A DNA stretch of 64,000 nucleotides from Streptomyces albicerus (GTDB lineage: Bacteria; Actinomycetota; Actinomycetes; Streptomycetales; Streptomycetaceae). The position numbers were made by a program, and so were the translations under genes. The notes beneath the pieces are model-generated. The model was not told the origin of the DNA and did not search any database. It saw nothing but the letters and a program-made list of their open reading frames with translations. The stretch covers positions 33,008 through 97,007 of the forward strand of contig NZ_VWMY01000046.1 in the NCBI RefSeq assembly GCF_008905045.1, read 5' to 3'. Positions 26,033 to 34,554 of the stretch are shown here, in pieces (position 1 is the first letter of the stretch; the number at the start of each line of letters is the position of its first letter).

Positions 26033-26890
26033 TCAGGTGTGCTCCACGACGGTGTCGGCGAGGACCGGCGCGTCGTCCCGGTCGGCCGCGCCCACCGTCA
26101 CGCGGACCTTCCCGTCCTGCTCCCACATGCGGATACGCAGGGTCTCGCCCGGATACACGACCCCGGCGAAGCGCGTGGCGTAGGAGCGGACCCGGGCGAC
26201 ATCGCCGCCGAGCACCGTGTCCACGACCGCCTTCAGCGTCATCCCGTACGTGCACAGCCCGTGCAGGATCGGCCGGTCGAACCCGGCGAGCTTGGCGAAC
26301 TCGGGGTCGGCGTGCAGCGGGTTCCAGTCGCCGGAGAGCCGGTACAGGAGCGCCTGGTCCTCGCGGATCGTGCGCTCGACTGTCCTGTCCGGCTCGCCTG
26401 TCGGCGGTTCGGGGCGGGTGGAGGGGCCGCGGTCGCCGCCGAAGCCGCCTTCGCCGCGTACGAAGATCTGGGCGTCGTTGGTCCACAACGGGCCCTCGTC
26501 GTCGGCGACTTCGGTGCGTACGACGAGAATGGCGGCCTTGCCCTTGTCGTAGACGGCCGCGATCCGCGTGGTGGCGACCGCCTGGCCCTCGACGGGGATC
26601 GGGCGGTGCAGCGCGATGGTCTGGCCGCCGTGCAGGACGTGGGCGAGGTTGACGTCGATGCCGGGCATCGACAGGCCGTTGATCACGCCCGGTGAGCCGG
26701 CGCCCGCGACGGTGGCGAAGCTCGGCAGGACGTGCAGCCTGGACTCCAGGGTGTAGCGCAACTCGTCGGGGTCGGTCGCCGGGACGCCGGCGCCGAGGCC
26801 GAGGTGGTAGAGCTGGACGTCCTTGTGACCCCAGGCGATCCCGGCGGACCGGGGCTCGGCCGCGAGGGCCTGGGCAACGTCGATGGGCAT
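26033..26890 (-). CDS. MaoC-family enoyl-CoA hydratase (double hot-dog)
   Basis: A 285-aa hydratase with an N-terminal degenerate hot-dog (about 1-140) and a C-terminal catalytic one. The R-specific hydratase 2 signature YRLSGDWNPLHADPEFA is complete, including the catalytic Asp and His. It adds water to 2-enoyl-CoA in beta-oxidation. ATG 26890 follows AGGAG with proper spacing. It is first gene of the minus-strand operon, with a KstR-like palindrome about 96 nt upstream. Confidence 0.92.
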   Translation of the reverse strand: MPIDVAQALAAEPRSAGIAWGHKDVQLYHLGLGAGVPATDPDELRYTLESRLHVLPSFATVAGAGSPGVINGLSMPGIDVNLAHVLHGGQTIALHRPIPVEGQAVATTRIAAVYDKGKAAILVVRTEVADDEGPLWTNDAQIFVRGEGGFGGDRGPSTRPEPPTGEPDRTVERTIREDQALLYRLSGDWNPLHADPEFAKLAGFDRPILHGLCTYGMTLKAVVDTVLGGDVARVRSYATRFAGVVYPGETLRIRMWEQDGKVRVTVGAADRDDAPVLADTVVEHT

Positions 26891-26985
26891 GGGGCTCCTG
26901 ACTGCTGGCGGGGAAGACCCCGGTGCGGCCGTCCGCACCGTCGGCCGCACCGAGGTCGACACTGAGCCGAGGAACCCGCCTGTTC

Positions 26986-26999
26986 TAGAACGCGTTCCA
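26986..26999. promoter_or_regulatory. KstR-like operator upstream of the MaoC-ADH-SDR operon
   Basis: TAGAACGCGTTCCA fits the 14-bp consensus TNNAACNNGTTNNA of KstR, the TetR repressor of cholesterol/lipid catabolism in actinobacteria. A sister site, TAGAACACGTTCCA, lies at 54304 before the acyl-CoA dehydrogenase operon. The match is seen in sequence; the regulator's identity is inferred. Confidence 0.6.
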
Positions 27000-27056
27000 G
27001 TCCGGCGAACCCCTGTATAGCCCAGCACCCCGCACATGTGAAGACTCCTGACGGCA

Positions 27057-27098
27057 TGTCAGATGTGTCAGATGTGCGGGTGCGGATGTGCGGGTGCG
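27057..27098. repeat. Two abutting short tandem duplications
   Basis: TGTCAGATG occurs twice at 27057-27074, merging into two perfect copies of GATGTGCGGGTGCG at 27071-27098. It is intergenic, upstream of the MaoC operon and downstream of peptidase E. It looks like replication slippage. Confidence 0.85.
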
Positions 27099-27135
27099 GA
27101 CTCAGCCGGGACAGCCCCGGACTCCTGTCCGTGAC

Positions 27136-27160
27136 CCGCGGTGCAAAGTAGCCACCGCGG
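27136..27160 (-). terminator. Hairpin downstream of peptidase E
   Basis: CCGCGGTG and CACCGCGG form a perfect 8-bp stem with a 9-nt loop, 28 nt past the minus-strand stop at 27188. Confidence 0.55.
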
Positions 27161-27187
27161 CTCCTGACGGCCCCCAGACATCATCGG

Positions 27188-27799
27188 TCACGTGATCGGT
27201 GCGGCAGCGTTGTGTATGTTCACCGCTTCCCCGTCGCGTAGGCACCGGTGTGACAGTCCGTGCTCGGCGAGGTAGGCGGCGGCTCGGTCCGCGCCCTTCG
27301 TTTCGCGATGCTCGGAGCGCCAGTGAGGGACGATCCGGTAGGGCACCAAGCCGAGGCAGGCGGGTTCGGTATGTGCTGCATACCCCTCGGGCAGGACGGT
27401 CGGGTCGTCGATGAGATCGATGCCGCGCAGGTCCGGACCCGCGACGCAGGCTCCGGCCGAGTAGCCGCCGTAGACGAACTCCGGCCGGTGGAGCTGGGCT
27501 TTCACCGCGTGAGCGAAGCCGGACTGCGTCATGGCGCGGGCCAGGACGAAGGCATTGCCGCCCAGCGCCCAGACCAGATCCAGGTCGGCCAGTCGTCGGG
27601 GGAGTTCGTCGGGGTCGGAGAAGTAGTCCCGCAGGTCGAGTTCGTCGCAGGAGTATCCGAAGGTTTCCAGGGTGCGGATCTCGCGGCCGAGGTCGCGGCC
27701 ACGTGAGCTGCCGTGTTCATCCAGCGCGTTCAGGACGATGCCGGCTCTGCCGGTTTCACGGGTGCTCGGCAACGCCGACGGCCGGCTGTCAGAAACCAT
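27188..27799 (-). CDS. Peptidase E-like (S51) serine peptidase, N-terminus frame-displaced
   Basis: The body matches dipeptidase E/cyanophycinase-type class I glutamine-amidotransferase-like peptidases: WALGGNAFVLARAM, YGGYSAGACVAGPDL with the nucleophilic serine, and the C-terminal DGEAVNI. The normal first strand is missing from this frame. It occurs in another frame as MRLVLSSWFL from ATG 27819, directly behind a GGAGG ribosome site; that frame stops after 29 codons. The gene thus appears frameshifted near codon 10, unless ATG 27799 or 27865 is used. Confidence 0.75.
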   Translation of the reverse strand: MVSDSRPSALPSTRETGRAGIVLNALDEHGSSRGRDLGREIRTLETFGYSCDELDLRDYFSDPDELPRRLADLDLVWALGGNAFVLARAMTQSGFAHAVKAQLHRPEFVYGGYSAGACVAGPDLRGIDLIDDPTVLPEGYAAHTEPACLGLVPYRIVPHWRSEHRETKGADRAAAYLAEHGLSHRCLRDGEAVNIHNAAAPIT

Positions 27800-28058
27800 G
27801 AGCTGAGCACAAGCCTCATCAGTACCTCCGGGTTCGCGGAACCTCCGGGTTCGCGGATCAATCATGCTGCCGTGACGGAGGTCTGACTGGCGGGTCGTTC
27901 GATGAGGTGGCCGGCGGGCGGACCGCGTTCGAAGCGGGCTCCTGCGCGGACGAGAGCGAGGGGGCGACGAGGTGAGGCGCGTTCACGGCCCGCCGGCGGG
28001 CCTGGATGGACTCGCCAAGGCATTGAGGCATTGCCCTCCGTCGCCCGGTTTCAGAGCC

Positions 28059-28087
28059 CTGAAAGCATCCTGAAACCCCGCTGAATG
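28059..28087 (+). promoter_or_regulatory. SARP-type direct repeats in the ABC exporter promoter
   Basis: Three heptamers, CTGAAAG, CTGAAAC and CTGAATG, begin at 28059, 28070 and 28081. They are separated by exactly 4 nt, giving the 11-bp period typical of SARP/AfsR operators. They end 23 nt before the exporter ATG, as expected if the repeats overlap the -35 region of a leaderless or near-leaderless transcript. A SARP gene lies two genes away. Confidence 0.6.
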
Positions 28088-28110
28088 CGCCCTGCCGCAA
28101 CCTCTGCGGC

Positions 28111-29082
28111 ATGACGACAACGACATCGCACTCTCCCGCCATCGCGGCCAAGGGGCTGCGCAAGGCCTACGGGGACAAGACGGTCCTGGACGGCATCGAC
28201 CTGACCGTGCCGGCCGGTACCGTCTTCGCCCTGCTGGGCCCGAACGGCGCCGGCAAGACCACCGCCGTCAAGATCCTCTCCACCCTCGTCACCGCCGACG
28301 CCGGCGACCTGCACGTCGGCGGCCACGACCTGGCCACCGACCCGCAGGCGGTTCGGGCCGCGATCGGCGTCACCGGGCAGTTCTCCGCCGTCGACGGCCT
28401 GATCACCGGCGAGGAGAACATGCTCCTCATGGCGGACCTGCACCTGCTCTCCCGCAGCGAGGGCCGCCGTACCGCCGCCGAACTCCTGGAGCGCTTCGAC
28501 CTGGTGGAGGCGGCGAAGAAGCCCGTATCCACCTACTCCGGCGGCATGAAGCGCCGCCTCGACCTCGCCATGACGCTGGTCGGCAACCCGCGGATCATCT
28601 TCCTCGACGAGCCGACCACCGGCCTCGACCCCCGCAGCCGCCACAACATGTGGCAGATCATCCGCGACCTGGTCTCCGACGGGGTGACCGTCTTCCTCAC
28701 CACCCAGTACCTGGAGGAGGCCGACGAACTCGCCGACCGCATCGCGGTGCTCAACGACGGCAAGATCGCCGCCGAGGGGAGCGCCGCCGAACTGAAGCGG
28801 CTCATCCCGGGCGGGCACGTGCGGCTGCGGTTCACCGACCCGGCCGCGTACCAGAGCGCCGCCGTTGCCCTGCGTGACGCCACCCGGGACGACGAGGCGC
28901 TGGCGCTGCAGATCCCCAGCGGCGGCAGCCAGCGCGAGCTGCGCTCCATCCTCGACTGGCTGGACACGGCCGGCATCGAGGCGGACGAGCTGACCGTGCA
29001 CACCCCCGACCTCGACGACGTGTTCTTCGCCCTGACCGGCACAACAGGCATCCCCACCCAGCCCAAGGAGACTGTCCGATGA
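28111..29082 (+). CDS. ABC transporter ATP-binding protein, DrrA-like
   Basis: A 323-aa nucleotide-binding subunit. Walker A is GPNGAGKTT, the signature YSGGMKRRLDLAM, and Walker B IIFLDEPTTGLD. The extra C-terminal domain (about 230-323) is characteristic of daunorubicin-resistance DrrA-type exporters. It overlaps the permease start by 4 nt (ATGA). The substrate is unknown; SARP-like repeats in its promoter suggest control alongside antibiotic-type regulation. Confidence 0.95.
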   Translation: MTTTTSHSPAIAAKGLRKAYGDKTVLDGIDLTVPAGTVFALLGPNGAGKTTAVKILSTLVTADAGDLHVGGHDLATDPQAVRAAIGVTGQFSAVDGLITGEENMLLMADLHLLSRSEGRRTAAELLERFDLVEAAKKPVSTYSGGMKRRLDLAMTLVGNPRIIFLDEPTTGLDPRSRHNMWQIIRDLVSDGVTVFLTTQYLEEADELADRIAVLNDGKIAAEGSAAELKRLIPGGHVRLRFTDPAAYQSAAVALRDATRDDEALALQIPSGGSQRELRSILDWLDTAGIEADELTVHTPDLDDVFFALTGTTGIPTQPKETVR

Positions 29083-29897
29083 GCACCCCCCTTGCTCCCA
29101 CCCGCCCGACCCGGATCTCCCTCGCCGTACGCAACTCGAACACGATGCTGCGCCGCAACCTGCTGCACGCGCGGCGCTACCCGTCCATGACCCTGAACCT
29201 GCTGCTCACGCCGATCATGCTGCTGCTGCTCTTCGTCTACATCTTCGGCGACGTGATGAGCGCGGGCATCGGCGGCGGCGGCGCCGACCGCTCCGACTAC
29301 ATCGCCTATATCGTCCCGGGCCTGTTGATGATGACCATCGGCTCCACCGTGATCGGGGCCGCGATCTCCGTCTCCATGGACATGACCGAGGGCCTCATCG
29401 CCCGCTTCCGTACGATGGCGGTCTACCGCGGGTCGGTGCTCATCGGGCACGTCGTCGGCAGCGTGCTGCAGGTACTCGCCAGCCTGGTCCTTGTCAGCAT
29501 CGTCGCCGTGGTCATGGGCTTCCGGTCGACGGACGCCACGGCCCTGGAGTGGCTGGCGGCGTTCGGACTGCTCGCGCTGTTCTCCCTGGCGCTCACCTGG
29601 ATCGCGGTCGGGATGGGCATGGCCAGCCCGAACCCCGAGGCGGCCAGCAACATGGCCATGCCGCTGATCCTCCTCCCGCTCATCTCGAGCGCCTTCATCC
29701 CGGCCGACACGATGCCGGGCTGGTTCCAGCCGATCGCCGAATACCAGCCCTTCACTCCGGCCATCGAGACCCTGCGCGGCCTGCTGCTCGGCACCGAGAT
29801 CGGCAACAACGGGTGGATCGCGATCGCCTGGTGCGTCGGCCTGACCGCGCTCGGCTACCGCTGGTCGACCTCGTTGTTCAACCGCGACCCGAAGTAA
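29079..29897 (+). CDS. ABC-2 type permease, DrrB-like
   Basis: A 272-aa membrane subunit with six helices and the ABC-2 features LLFVYIFGDVMSAGI and VGMGMASPNPEAASNMAMPL. It pairs with the ATPase at 28111 to export a hydrophobic compound. Its last 20 bases overlap the 3' end of the convergent SARP gene, so transcripts of the two interfere. Confidence 0.93.
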   Translation: MSTPLAPTRPTRISLAVRNSNTMLRRNLLHARRYPSMTLNLLLTPIMLLLLFVYIFGDVMSAGIGGGGADRSDYIAYIVPGLLMMTIGSTVIGAAISVSMDMTEGLIARFRTMAVYRGSVLIGHVVGSVLQVLASLVLVSIVAVVMGFRSTDATALEWLAAFGLLALFSLALTWIAVGMGMASPNPEAASNMAMPLILLPLISSAFIPADTMPGWFQPIAEYQPFTPAIETLRGLLLGTEIGNNGWIAIAWCVGLTALGYRWSTSLFNRDPK

Positions 29898-32800
29898 CCG
29901 CCATGACAGCGCGGGCCGCCTCCCGCAGCTCGTCCCGCTCCAGGGCGGCGTACTCCGACACGGCGTCGGCGTACGCCGCCCTGTCGGCGTCCTCGGCCGC
30001 CTGCCGGGCGCGGTCCGCCGACATCGTCGGCTGGAAGTCGCGCAGCACCCGCAGCCGTTCGGCCAGCGCGATCATCCGTACGGCACCGGCGTCGCCGGAG
30101 GCGAGCCCTGCCATGCCGAGCGCGTGCAGCACCGTCCCGAACAGATGGAGATCCATGGGCGAGCCGGACGGACCGGAGAGCAGGGTCCGCAGCCCCTGCC
30201 GCAGCCGGTCGACCGGCTCCGCGACCAGCTCGAGGCGGCCGGCATGCGCGTGCGCCGTCACCGCCACCGACTGGATCTGCAGCGCCCACCGGTCGAAGAA
30301 GGGGTCGCTGCTGTGCATCGAGCCGAGTTCGGCTATCTGCTCCGTGGCACTGCGCCACAAGCCGAGCCCGACCTCCGTCAGCCCACGGGCGAGCGCGATC
30401 TCGGCACGGCCGCCGAGGTCGGAGAAGTCGTCGTTCTGCGGGGTGTTGTCGCCCTCCGCCTGCCGCAGCCAGTACTCGGCCTCGTCGGGGTCGCCGCGCT
30501 GCAGGCAGGCGAGGGCGAGGCCCCAGCGGACCCCGATGAAGTCGTGCTCCTCGCCGAGCCGCGGCAGCGCCTCGAGCACCGCCTTGAAGTGCCCGTACGC
30601 GGCCTCGCCCCGCTCCGTCTTCAAGCACAGCTCGCCCAGCCGGGCGTGGCCGATGACCTGCAGGAACGGGTTGTCGACCGGCGCCAGTGCGACGATGATC
30701 CGGCGCGCCGAGGCGAGCGCGCGGTCGATGTCGTGCTCGTGCTCCCAGACGTAGGTGGCGACGCACTCGGCGATACCGGCGAGCAGCGGCTGTTCGCTGT
30801 CGCAGAGCTTCTGCAGCACTTCGTAGTCGGGAGGCAGCATCTCGGGGACCGCGCTCAGCACTATCGCCGTGGCGCGCAGCAGCGTGTCCGGCGGGGCCGG
30901 GGGCAGCCGCCGGAGTGTGACGAGCTGGCGCACGGCGACCGGGCCGTAGCCCATGAACAGGCTCGCCGTGCACAACACCGCGGCGGCGCGGGCGACTTCG
31001 ACGTATTCGGGCTCGGGGTGGTAGTGCGACAGCAGCGGGCCGGTGTCCGCGGCGAGGGCGGCGAGGCGGGGGTAGTTGGAGCCGGTGGACCACAGGGCGG
31101 CGAGGACGGCGGTGAGAGCGGCGATGGTGGGGGCGTCCGTACGGGCCAGGGCGTGCCGCAGGGCCAGCACGAGGTTGTCCTGCTCGGCCCTGATCGGCTC
31201 CCAGGCGGCCCGCGGTTCCGAGCCGAAGAACCAGTCGTGATAGGCGACCCCGAAGTCCCGCGCCCAGGCGAGGAACCGGCCGATGGCCTCCTCGTCCTCG
31301 CCCGCCTCCGCGCGCCGGGCCGCGCTGAACTCCCGTACGGTCTCCAGCATCCTGAACCGCACGCCGGCCGAGGTGTCGACGACGGTGAGCAGCGACTGAT
31401 CGGCCAACTGCTCAAGCAGGAACAGCGCGTCCCCGCCAAGGACCTGCTCCGCCGCTTCGCCGGAGAAGCCGCCGGGAAAGACGGACATCGTGCGCAGCGC
31501 GGCCCTGGCCTCCTCCGCGAGGAGGTTCCAGCTCCACTCCACGACCGCGTGCAGGGTGCGGTGGCGCTCCGGCACGTCCCGCGCCCCGCCGCGCAGCAGC
31601 GCGAACCGGTCGCCGAGACGGCGGGCGATCTCCGGCACCGAAAGGACCCGCACCCGCGCCGCGGCCAACTCCACGGCGAGCGGCAGCCCGTCGAGGTGGC
31701 GGCACAGCCCGGCCACCGCGTCCGGCGGCAGCTCCACGCCGGGCCGGGCGGCCCGGGCCCGCTGTGTGAACAGCTCGACCGAGGTGTCGAGACTGAGCTC
31801 CGGCAGCGCGTACACCGCCTCCGACGTGAGGCCGAGCGGGGCCCGGCTGGTGGCGAGCACCCGCAGGTCCTTCGAGGCCGAGACCAGGGCCTGTACGAGG
31901 TCGGCGGCGCCCCGGACGACCTGCTCGCAGTTGTCCAGGACCAGCAGCGCGGGCCCGGAGCCGAGCACGCCGAGGATGCCGGACACCCGGTCGGCCGAGG
32001 CGTGGCCGCTCATGGCGCCGGGCCGCCCCTCGCCCGCGCCGAGCGCGGAGGCCACCTCCGCGGCCACGTCCACGTCCGCGGTGACGCCGGCGAGCGGCAC
32101 GAAATACACCACGCGCTGCTCGGCCCGGCGGCTGACGGCGTACGCGAGCCGGGTCTTGCCGAGACCGCCGGAGCCGACGACGGTGACGGCGCGGGAGACG
32201 CGCAGCAGCCGCTCCACTGCCGCAATGTCCTCGTCCCTTCCCAGCAGCGGATTCGGCTCGTGCGGCACACCGTGCCGGACCGTGGGCGCCTCGCCCCGCA
32301 ACAACTCCTGCTGTACGACCTTGAGTTGAGCCCCCGGATCCGTGCCGAGCGTCTCGCGCAGCTCACGCCGGTACGCCTCGTACCGCATCAGCGCGGCGGA
32401 CGGACCCGCCGTCGCCGCCTCGCCGCGCAGCAGCTCGGCAAGCACCTCCTCGTCGCGCGGATGTTGCGAGGCGGCCACGGCCAGCGGCCCGGCGGCCTCC
32501 GCGTGCCGGCCGAGGCGGGCGAGCGCGAGCGCCCGCGCGCGTACGAGCGTGCCGTGGACGGGGGCGCGCTCGGTGCGCAACGCGGCCACGGGGTCATCGG
32601 TGTCACCGGCCGCGTCAGGGGTGCCCTCCCACAGGGCGAGACCGGCCTCGGCCGCAGCCAGCGATCCTGCGTGGTCCCCGGCCCTGGCCCGGTCCGCACT
32701 GGCGGCGGCGTGCAACAGCAGGGTGGAGCTGTCGACCTGGTCCTCGGCGAGGGTGAGCCGGTATCCGGTCGGCGTGCTGACGAGGACGTCGGCGCCCAGC

Positions 32801-33012
32801 TGCGCCCGCGCCCTGGACACGAGGACCTGCACCGCCTTGCCCGGCCGCTCCGGCAACTCGTCCGGCAGCCACAGCCCTTCCACAAGCCGCTCGGTGCTGC
32901 AGCCCGTGCGCAAGTCGCCCGCGAGCAGCGCGAGGAGGCCGCGGAGCCGGGGCGCGGTGACCTCCTGTCCGCGATAGGCGACACGCGGCAGCAGAGTCAG
33001 GTCGGTGGTCAC
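29878..33012 (-). CDS. AfsR-like SARP regulator: wHTH-BTAD-NB-ARC-TPR-like
   Basis: A 1044-aa transcription factor. The N-terminal winged helix (about 1-95: LRGLLALLAGDLRTG and YRLTLAEDQVD) binds direct repeats. The BTAD domain (about 100-245) ends in QLKVVQQELLRGE. A STAND/NB-ARC ATPase (about 255-500) has P-loop GSGGLGKTR and ALLVLDNCEQV. The C-terminal third is helical repeats. Such proteins activate secondary metabolism or export genes in response to nucleotide state. The convergent DrrAB-like exporter carries matching heptamer repeats and is the likely target. GTG 33012 start. Confidence 0.92.
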   Translation of the reverse strand: MTTDLTLLPRVAYRGQEVTAPRLRGLLALLAGDLRTGCSTERLVEGLWLPDELPERPGKAVQVLVSRARAQLGADVLVSTPTGYRLTLAEDQVDSSTLLLHAAASADRARAGDHAGSLAAAEAGLALWEGTPDAAGDTDDPVAALRTERAPVHGTLVRARALALARLGRHAEAAGPLAVAASQHPRDEEVLAELLRGEAATAGPSAALMRYEAYRRELRETLGTDPGAQLKVVQQELLRGEAPTVRHGVPHEPNPLLGRDEDIAAVERLLRVSRAVTVVGSGGLGKTRLAYAVSRRAEQRVVYFVPLAGVTADVDVAAEVASALGAGEGRPGAMSGHASADRVSGILGVLGSGPALLVLDNCEQVVRGAADLVQALVSASKDLRVLATSRAPLGLTSEAVYALPELSLDTSVELFTQRARAARPGVELPPDAVAGLCRHLDGLPLAVELAAARVRVLSVPEIARRLGDRFALLRGGARDVPERHRTLHAVVEWSWNLLAEEARAALRTMSVFPGGFSGEAAEQVLGGDALFLLEQLADQSLLTVVDTSAGVRFRMLETVREFSAARRAEAGEDEEAIGRFLAWARDFGVAYHDWFFGSEPRAAWEPIRAEQDNLVLALRHALARTDAPTIAALTAVLAALWSTGSNYPRLAALAADTGPLLSHYHPEPEYVEVARAAAVLCTASLFMGYGPVAVRQLVTLRRLPPAPPDTLLRATAIVLSAVPEMLPPDYEVLQKLCDSEQPLLAGIAECVATYVWEHEHDIDRALASARRIIVALAPVDNPFLQVIGHARLGELCLKTERGEAAYGHFKAVLEALPRLGEEHDFIGVRWGLALACLQRGDPDEAEYWLRQAEGDNTPQNDDFSDLGGRAEIALARGLTEVGLGLWRSATEQIAELGSMHSSDPFFDRWALQIQSVAVTAHAHAGRLELVAEPVDRLRQGLRTLLSGPSGSPMDLHLFGTVLHALGMAGLASGDAGAVRMIALAERLRVLRDFQPTMSADRARQAAEDADRAAYADAVSEYAALERDELREAARAVMAVTSGRG

Positions 33013-33179
33013 CCGTGCAGGTTAACCAAGGCCCGGCCGCCGGATTTCCCACCGCGGGCCGAACTCCCGCTGCGCGGGCGGCCTTCACCAACCGGACGGC
33101 TGCCGCAGCCGCGCCGACCGTTCCGGCACCCGCGCCCATCGATGCCGCCGCCGTGCCGCGGCGGCCCGTTCAGCACCCG

Positions 33180-33308
33180 GTCAGGGCGAGGGACGCCCTG
33201 GACCGGAAGTGCGTGGAGGACTGGAACAGCGCCAACACCGTGCTGCACTACGGCAAGGACGGCGCCCTGACCGGCCGGGACAAGGAGCACGCCGAGACCT
33301 CCATTTGA
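33180..33308 (+). pseudogene. Tn3-family transposase fragment
   Basis: The frame reads ALDRKCVEDWNSANTVLHY, then GKDGALTGRDKEHAETS, before a stop. This corresponds to the conserved W-N-x-A-N ... YG ... G-E/D-x-E-x-S region of Tn3 TnpA; homologues continue with a helix of ALHLLQ type that is absent. There is no start codon of its own and no transposon ends. It is a relic at the boundary between the SARP gene and the DUF1048 operon. Confidence 0.6.
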
Positions 33309-33502
33309 AGTGGTGCGCCGGACGGGGAACTGATTGGAGGACTGCGCCGTTGGGCGAGCTCGCCTGGTACAAGTTCGACGTCGAGCAGACCCCAGACCGC
33401 CGGAACCGGCGACTGCCCACGGGCAAAACAGTCAACGCCCGCGCCTGTTCGCGCTGCGCCGAAGCGATGAACCGCGCGTACGGGCTGCGCCCACTGGCAT
33501 GA
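33296..33502 (+). pseudogene. Tyrosine recombinase N-terminal domain fragment
   Basis: The segment LKWCAGRGTDWRTAPLGELA, followed by YKFDVEQTP and LPTGKTVNA, is the core-binding (SAM-like) domain pattern of phage-type integrases, which continue with an AVxEFLRF helix. Here the frame changes to unrelated sequence after KTVNA and stops at 33502. The catalytic domain is missing. It is joined directly to the Tn3 relic, so both probably mark one eroded element. Confidence 0.5.
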
Positions 33503-33513
33503 GGCGGCGGGTG

Positions 33514-33840
33514 CTACTTCTCGGCCGTGCCGGGTTTCCCGCTGATGGACTCCTGATAGACGTCCGCATAGGTGCGTGAGTCCTTGATCAGGTCGTCGCA
33601 GAACGCGGCGACGTCGTTGCCGATGAGTTCCAAGACTCCCTTGCCCGTGGCGACGCCCTCCTCGAAGAAGTCGACGATCCCGGGGAGCAGGGGCCCGTCA
33701 GGCAGGTCGATCGGTCCGACCTTGAACAGGTACCTCTGCATCTCCTTGTAGACGATCTGGTAGTCCGGCGGGAGCGCCTTGACCCGAGCCTTGTGTGCCC
33801 GCCACTGCTTCTTGCCCTCGATGATGTCTTGGATGCCCAC
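33514..33840 (-). CDS. DUF1048 protein, first of two
   Basis: A 108-aa helical DUF1048 protein (KKQWRAHKARVKALPPDYQ, FFEEGVATGKGVLELIGNDVAAF). These small cytosolic proteins are found with PadR repressors and are of unknown function. It lies one base downstream of a paralogue (33842-34198), so it is co-translated from the PadR operon. Confidence 0.85.
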   Translation of the reverse strand: MGIQDIIEGKKQWRAHKARVKALPPDYQIVYKEMQRYLFKVGPIDLPDGPLLPGIVDFFEEGVATGKGVLELIGNDVAAFCDDLIKDSRTYADVYQESISGKPGTAEK

Positions 33841-33841
33841 G

Positions 33842-34198
33842 TCAGCCTCCCAGCCGGCTCAATTTCCTTGCGACGTTCCTGTTCAACTGCTCGCGCCACC
33901 GGTCGCGATAGGTTCGAGCCCCTTCTCCACCGGCCAGCGCCGTGCAAAAGCCTCGGATGTCGTCGCCGAGCACCTCGTGGACGCTCTGCCCGTCCGCCGC
34001 TGTTTCTTCGAGGAGCCCCAGGGCTGCGTCGAGGATCGGCATCAGGTTGCGGCCGGTGAAGTCCCCATGGGGAAAGAGGTGGCCCTTGATCTGTTCCCAC
34101 GCCGCCCGGTAGTCCTCTGGCAGGACCTCGGCCCGGGCTTCGAACGCCTTCCATTCCCTGGTGAGATCACTGCCTGTGATGGTCTCCCAGAAGTTCAT
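33842..34198 (-). CDS. DUF1048 protein, second of two
   Basis: A 118-aa paralogue of the neighbour. It keeps REWKAFEARAEVLPEDYRAAWEQIK and LLEETAADGQSVHEVLGDDIRGF. ATG 34198 overlaps the padR stop by 4 nt. Tandem DUF1048 pairs behind padR are a recurrent operon in actinomycetes and Firmicutes; the proteins may form a heteromer. Confidence 0.85.
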   Translation of the reverse strand: MNFWETITGSDLTREWKAFEARAEVLPEDYRAAWEQIKGHLFPHGDFTGRNLMPILDAALGLLEETAADGQSVHEVLGDDIRGFCTALAGGEGARTYRDRWREQLNRNVARKLSRLGG

Positions 34199-34521
34199 CT
34201 CCCGCCCTCCTTGAGCCTGTCGATGCGTGATGAGACGTACTGCCACTTCGTCCAGAACGCCGCAAGTTCCTCGCGGCCGGCGTCGTTGAGCGCGAAGAAC
34301 TTGCGCGGCGGACCGACCCCGGATGGTCGTTTCGTCACCTGGACGAGTCCGTTCCTCTCCAGTCGCAGCAAGATGGTGTACACCGTCCCCTCGACGACGT
34401 CGGCGAAGCCGAGCTCGTTCAACTGACGGGTGATGGCGTACCCGTAGGTTTCCTCGCGGCCGATGATTTCGAGCACGCACCCTTCGAGCGTGCCCTTCAG
34501 CATCTCCGTCAGGTCGTCCAT
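34195..34521 (-). CDS. PadR-family transcriptional repressor
   Basis: A 108-aa winged-helix regulator. LEIIGREETYGYAITRQL and VEGTVYTILLRLERNGLV are the PadR DNA-binding helices and wing, and a short C-terminal dimerisation helix follows. It leads the operon with two DUF1048 genes and probably represses itself through the inverted repeat at 34555-34580. Confidence 0.92.
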   Translation of the reverse strand: MDDLTEMLKGTLEGCVLEIIGREETYGYAITRQLNELGFADVVEGTVYTILLRLERNGLVQVTKRPSGVGPPRKFFALNDAGREELAAFWTKWQYVSSRIDRLKEGGR

Positions 34522-34554
34522 CGCGAGTCCTCCTCAGCCCTGCCGGTACTGCGT

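Noticed and set aside
24364..26652. 762-codon plus-strand ORF opposite the SDR-ADH-MaoC operon
   Set aside because: It runs antisense over three confirmed genes and has no conserved motif. Shadow.
30124..33270. 1048-codon plus-strand ORF antisense to the SARP gene
   Set aside because: It is rich in Arg, Gly and Pro, has no domains and no ribosome site, and exactly mirrors a well-supported gene. It is a high-GC frame shadow.
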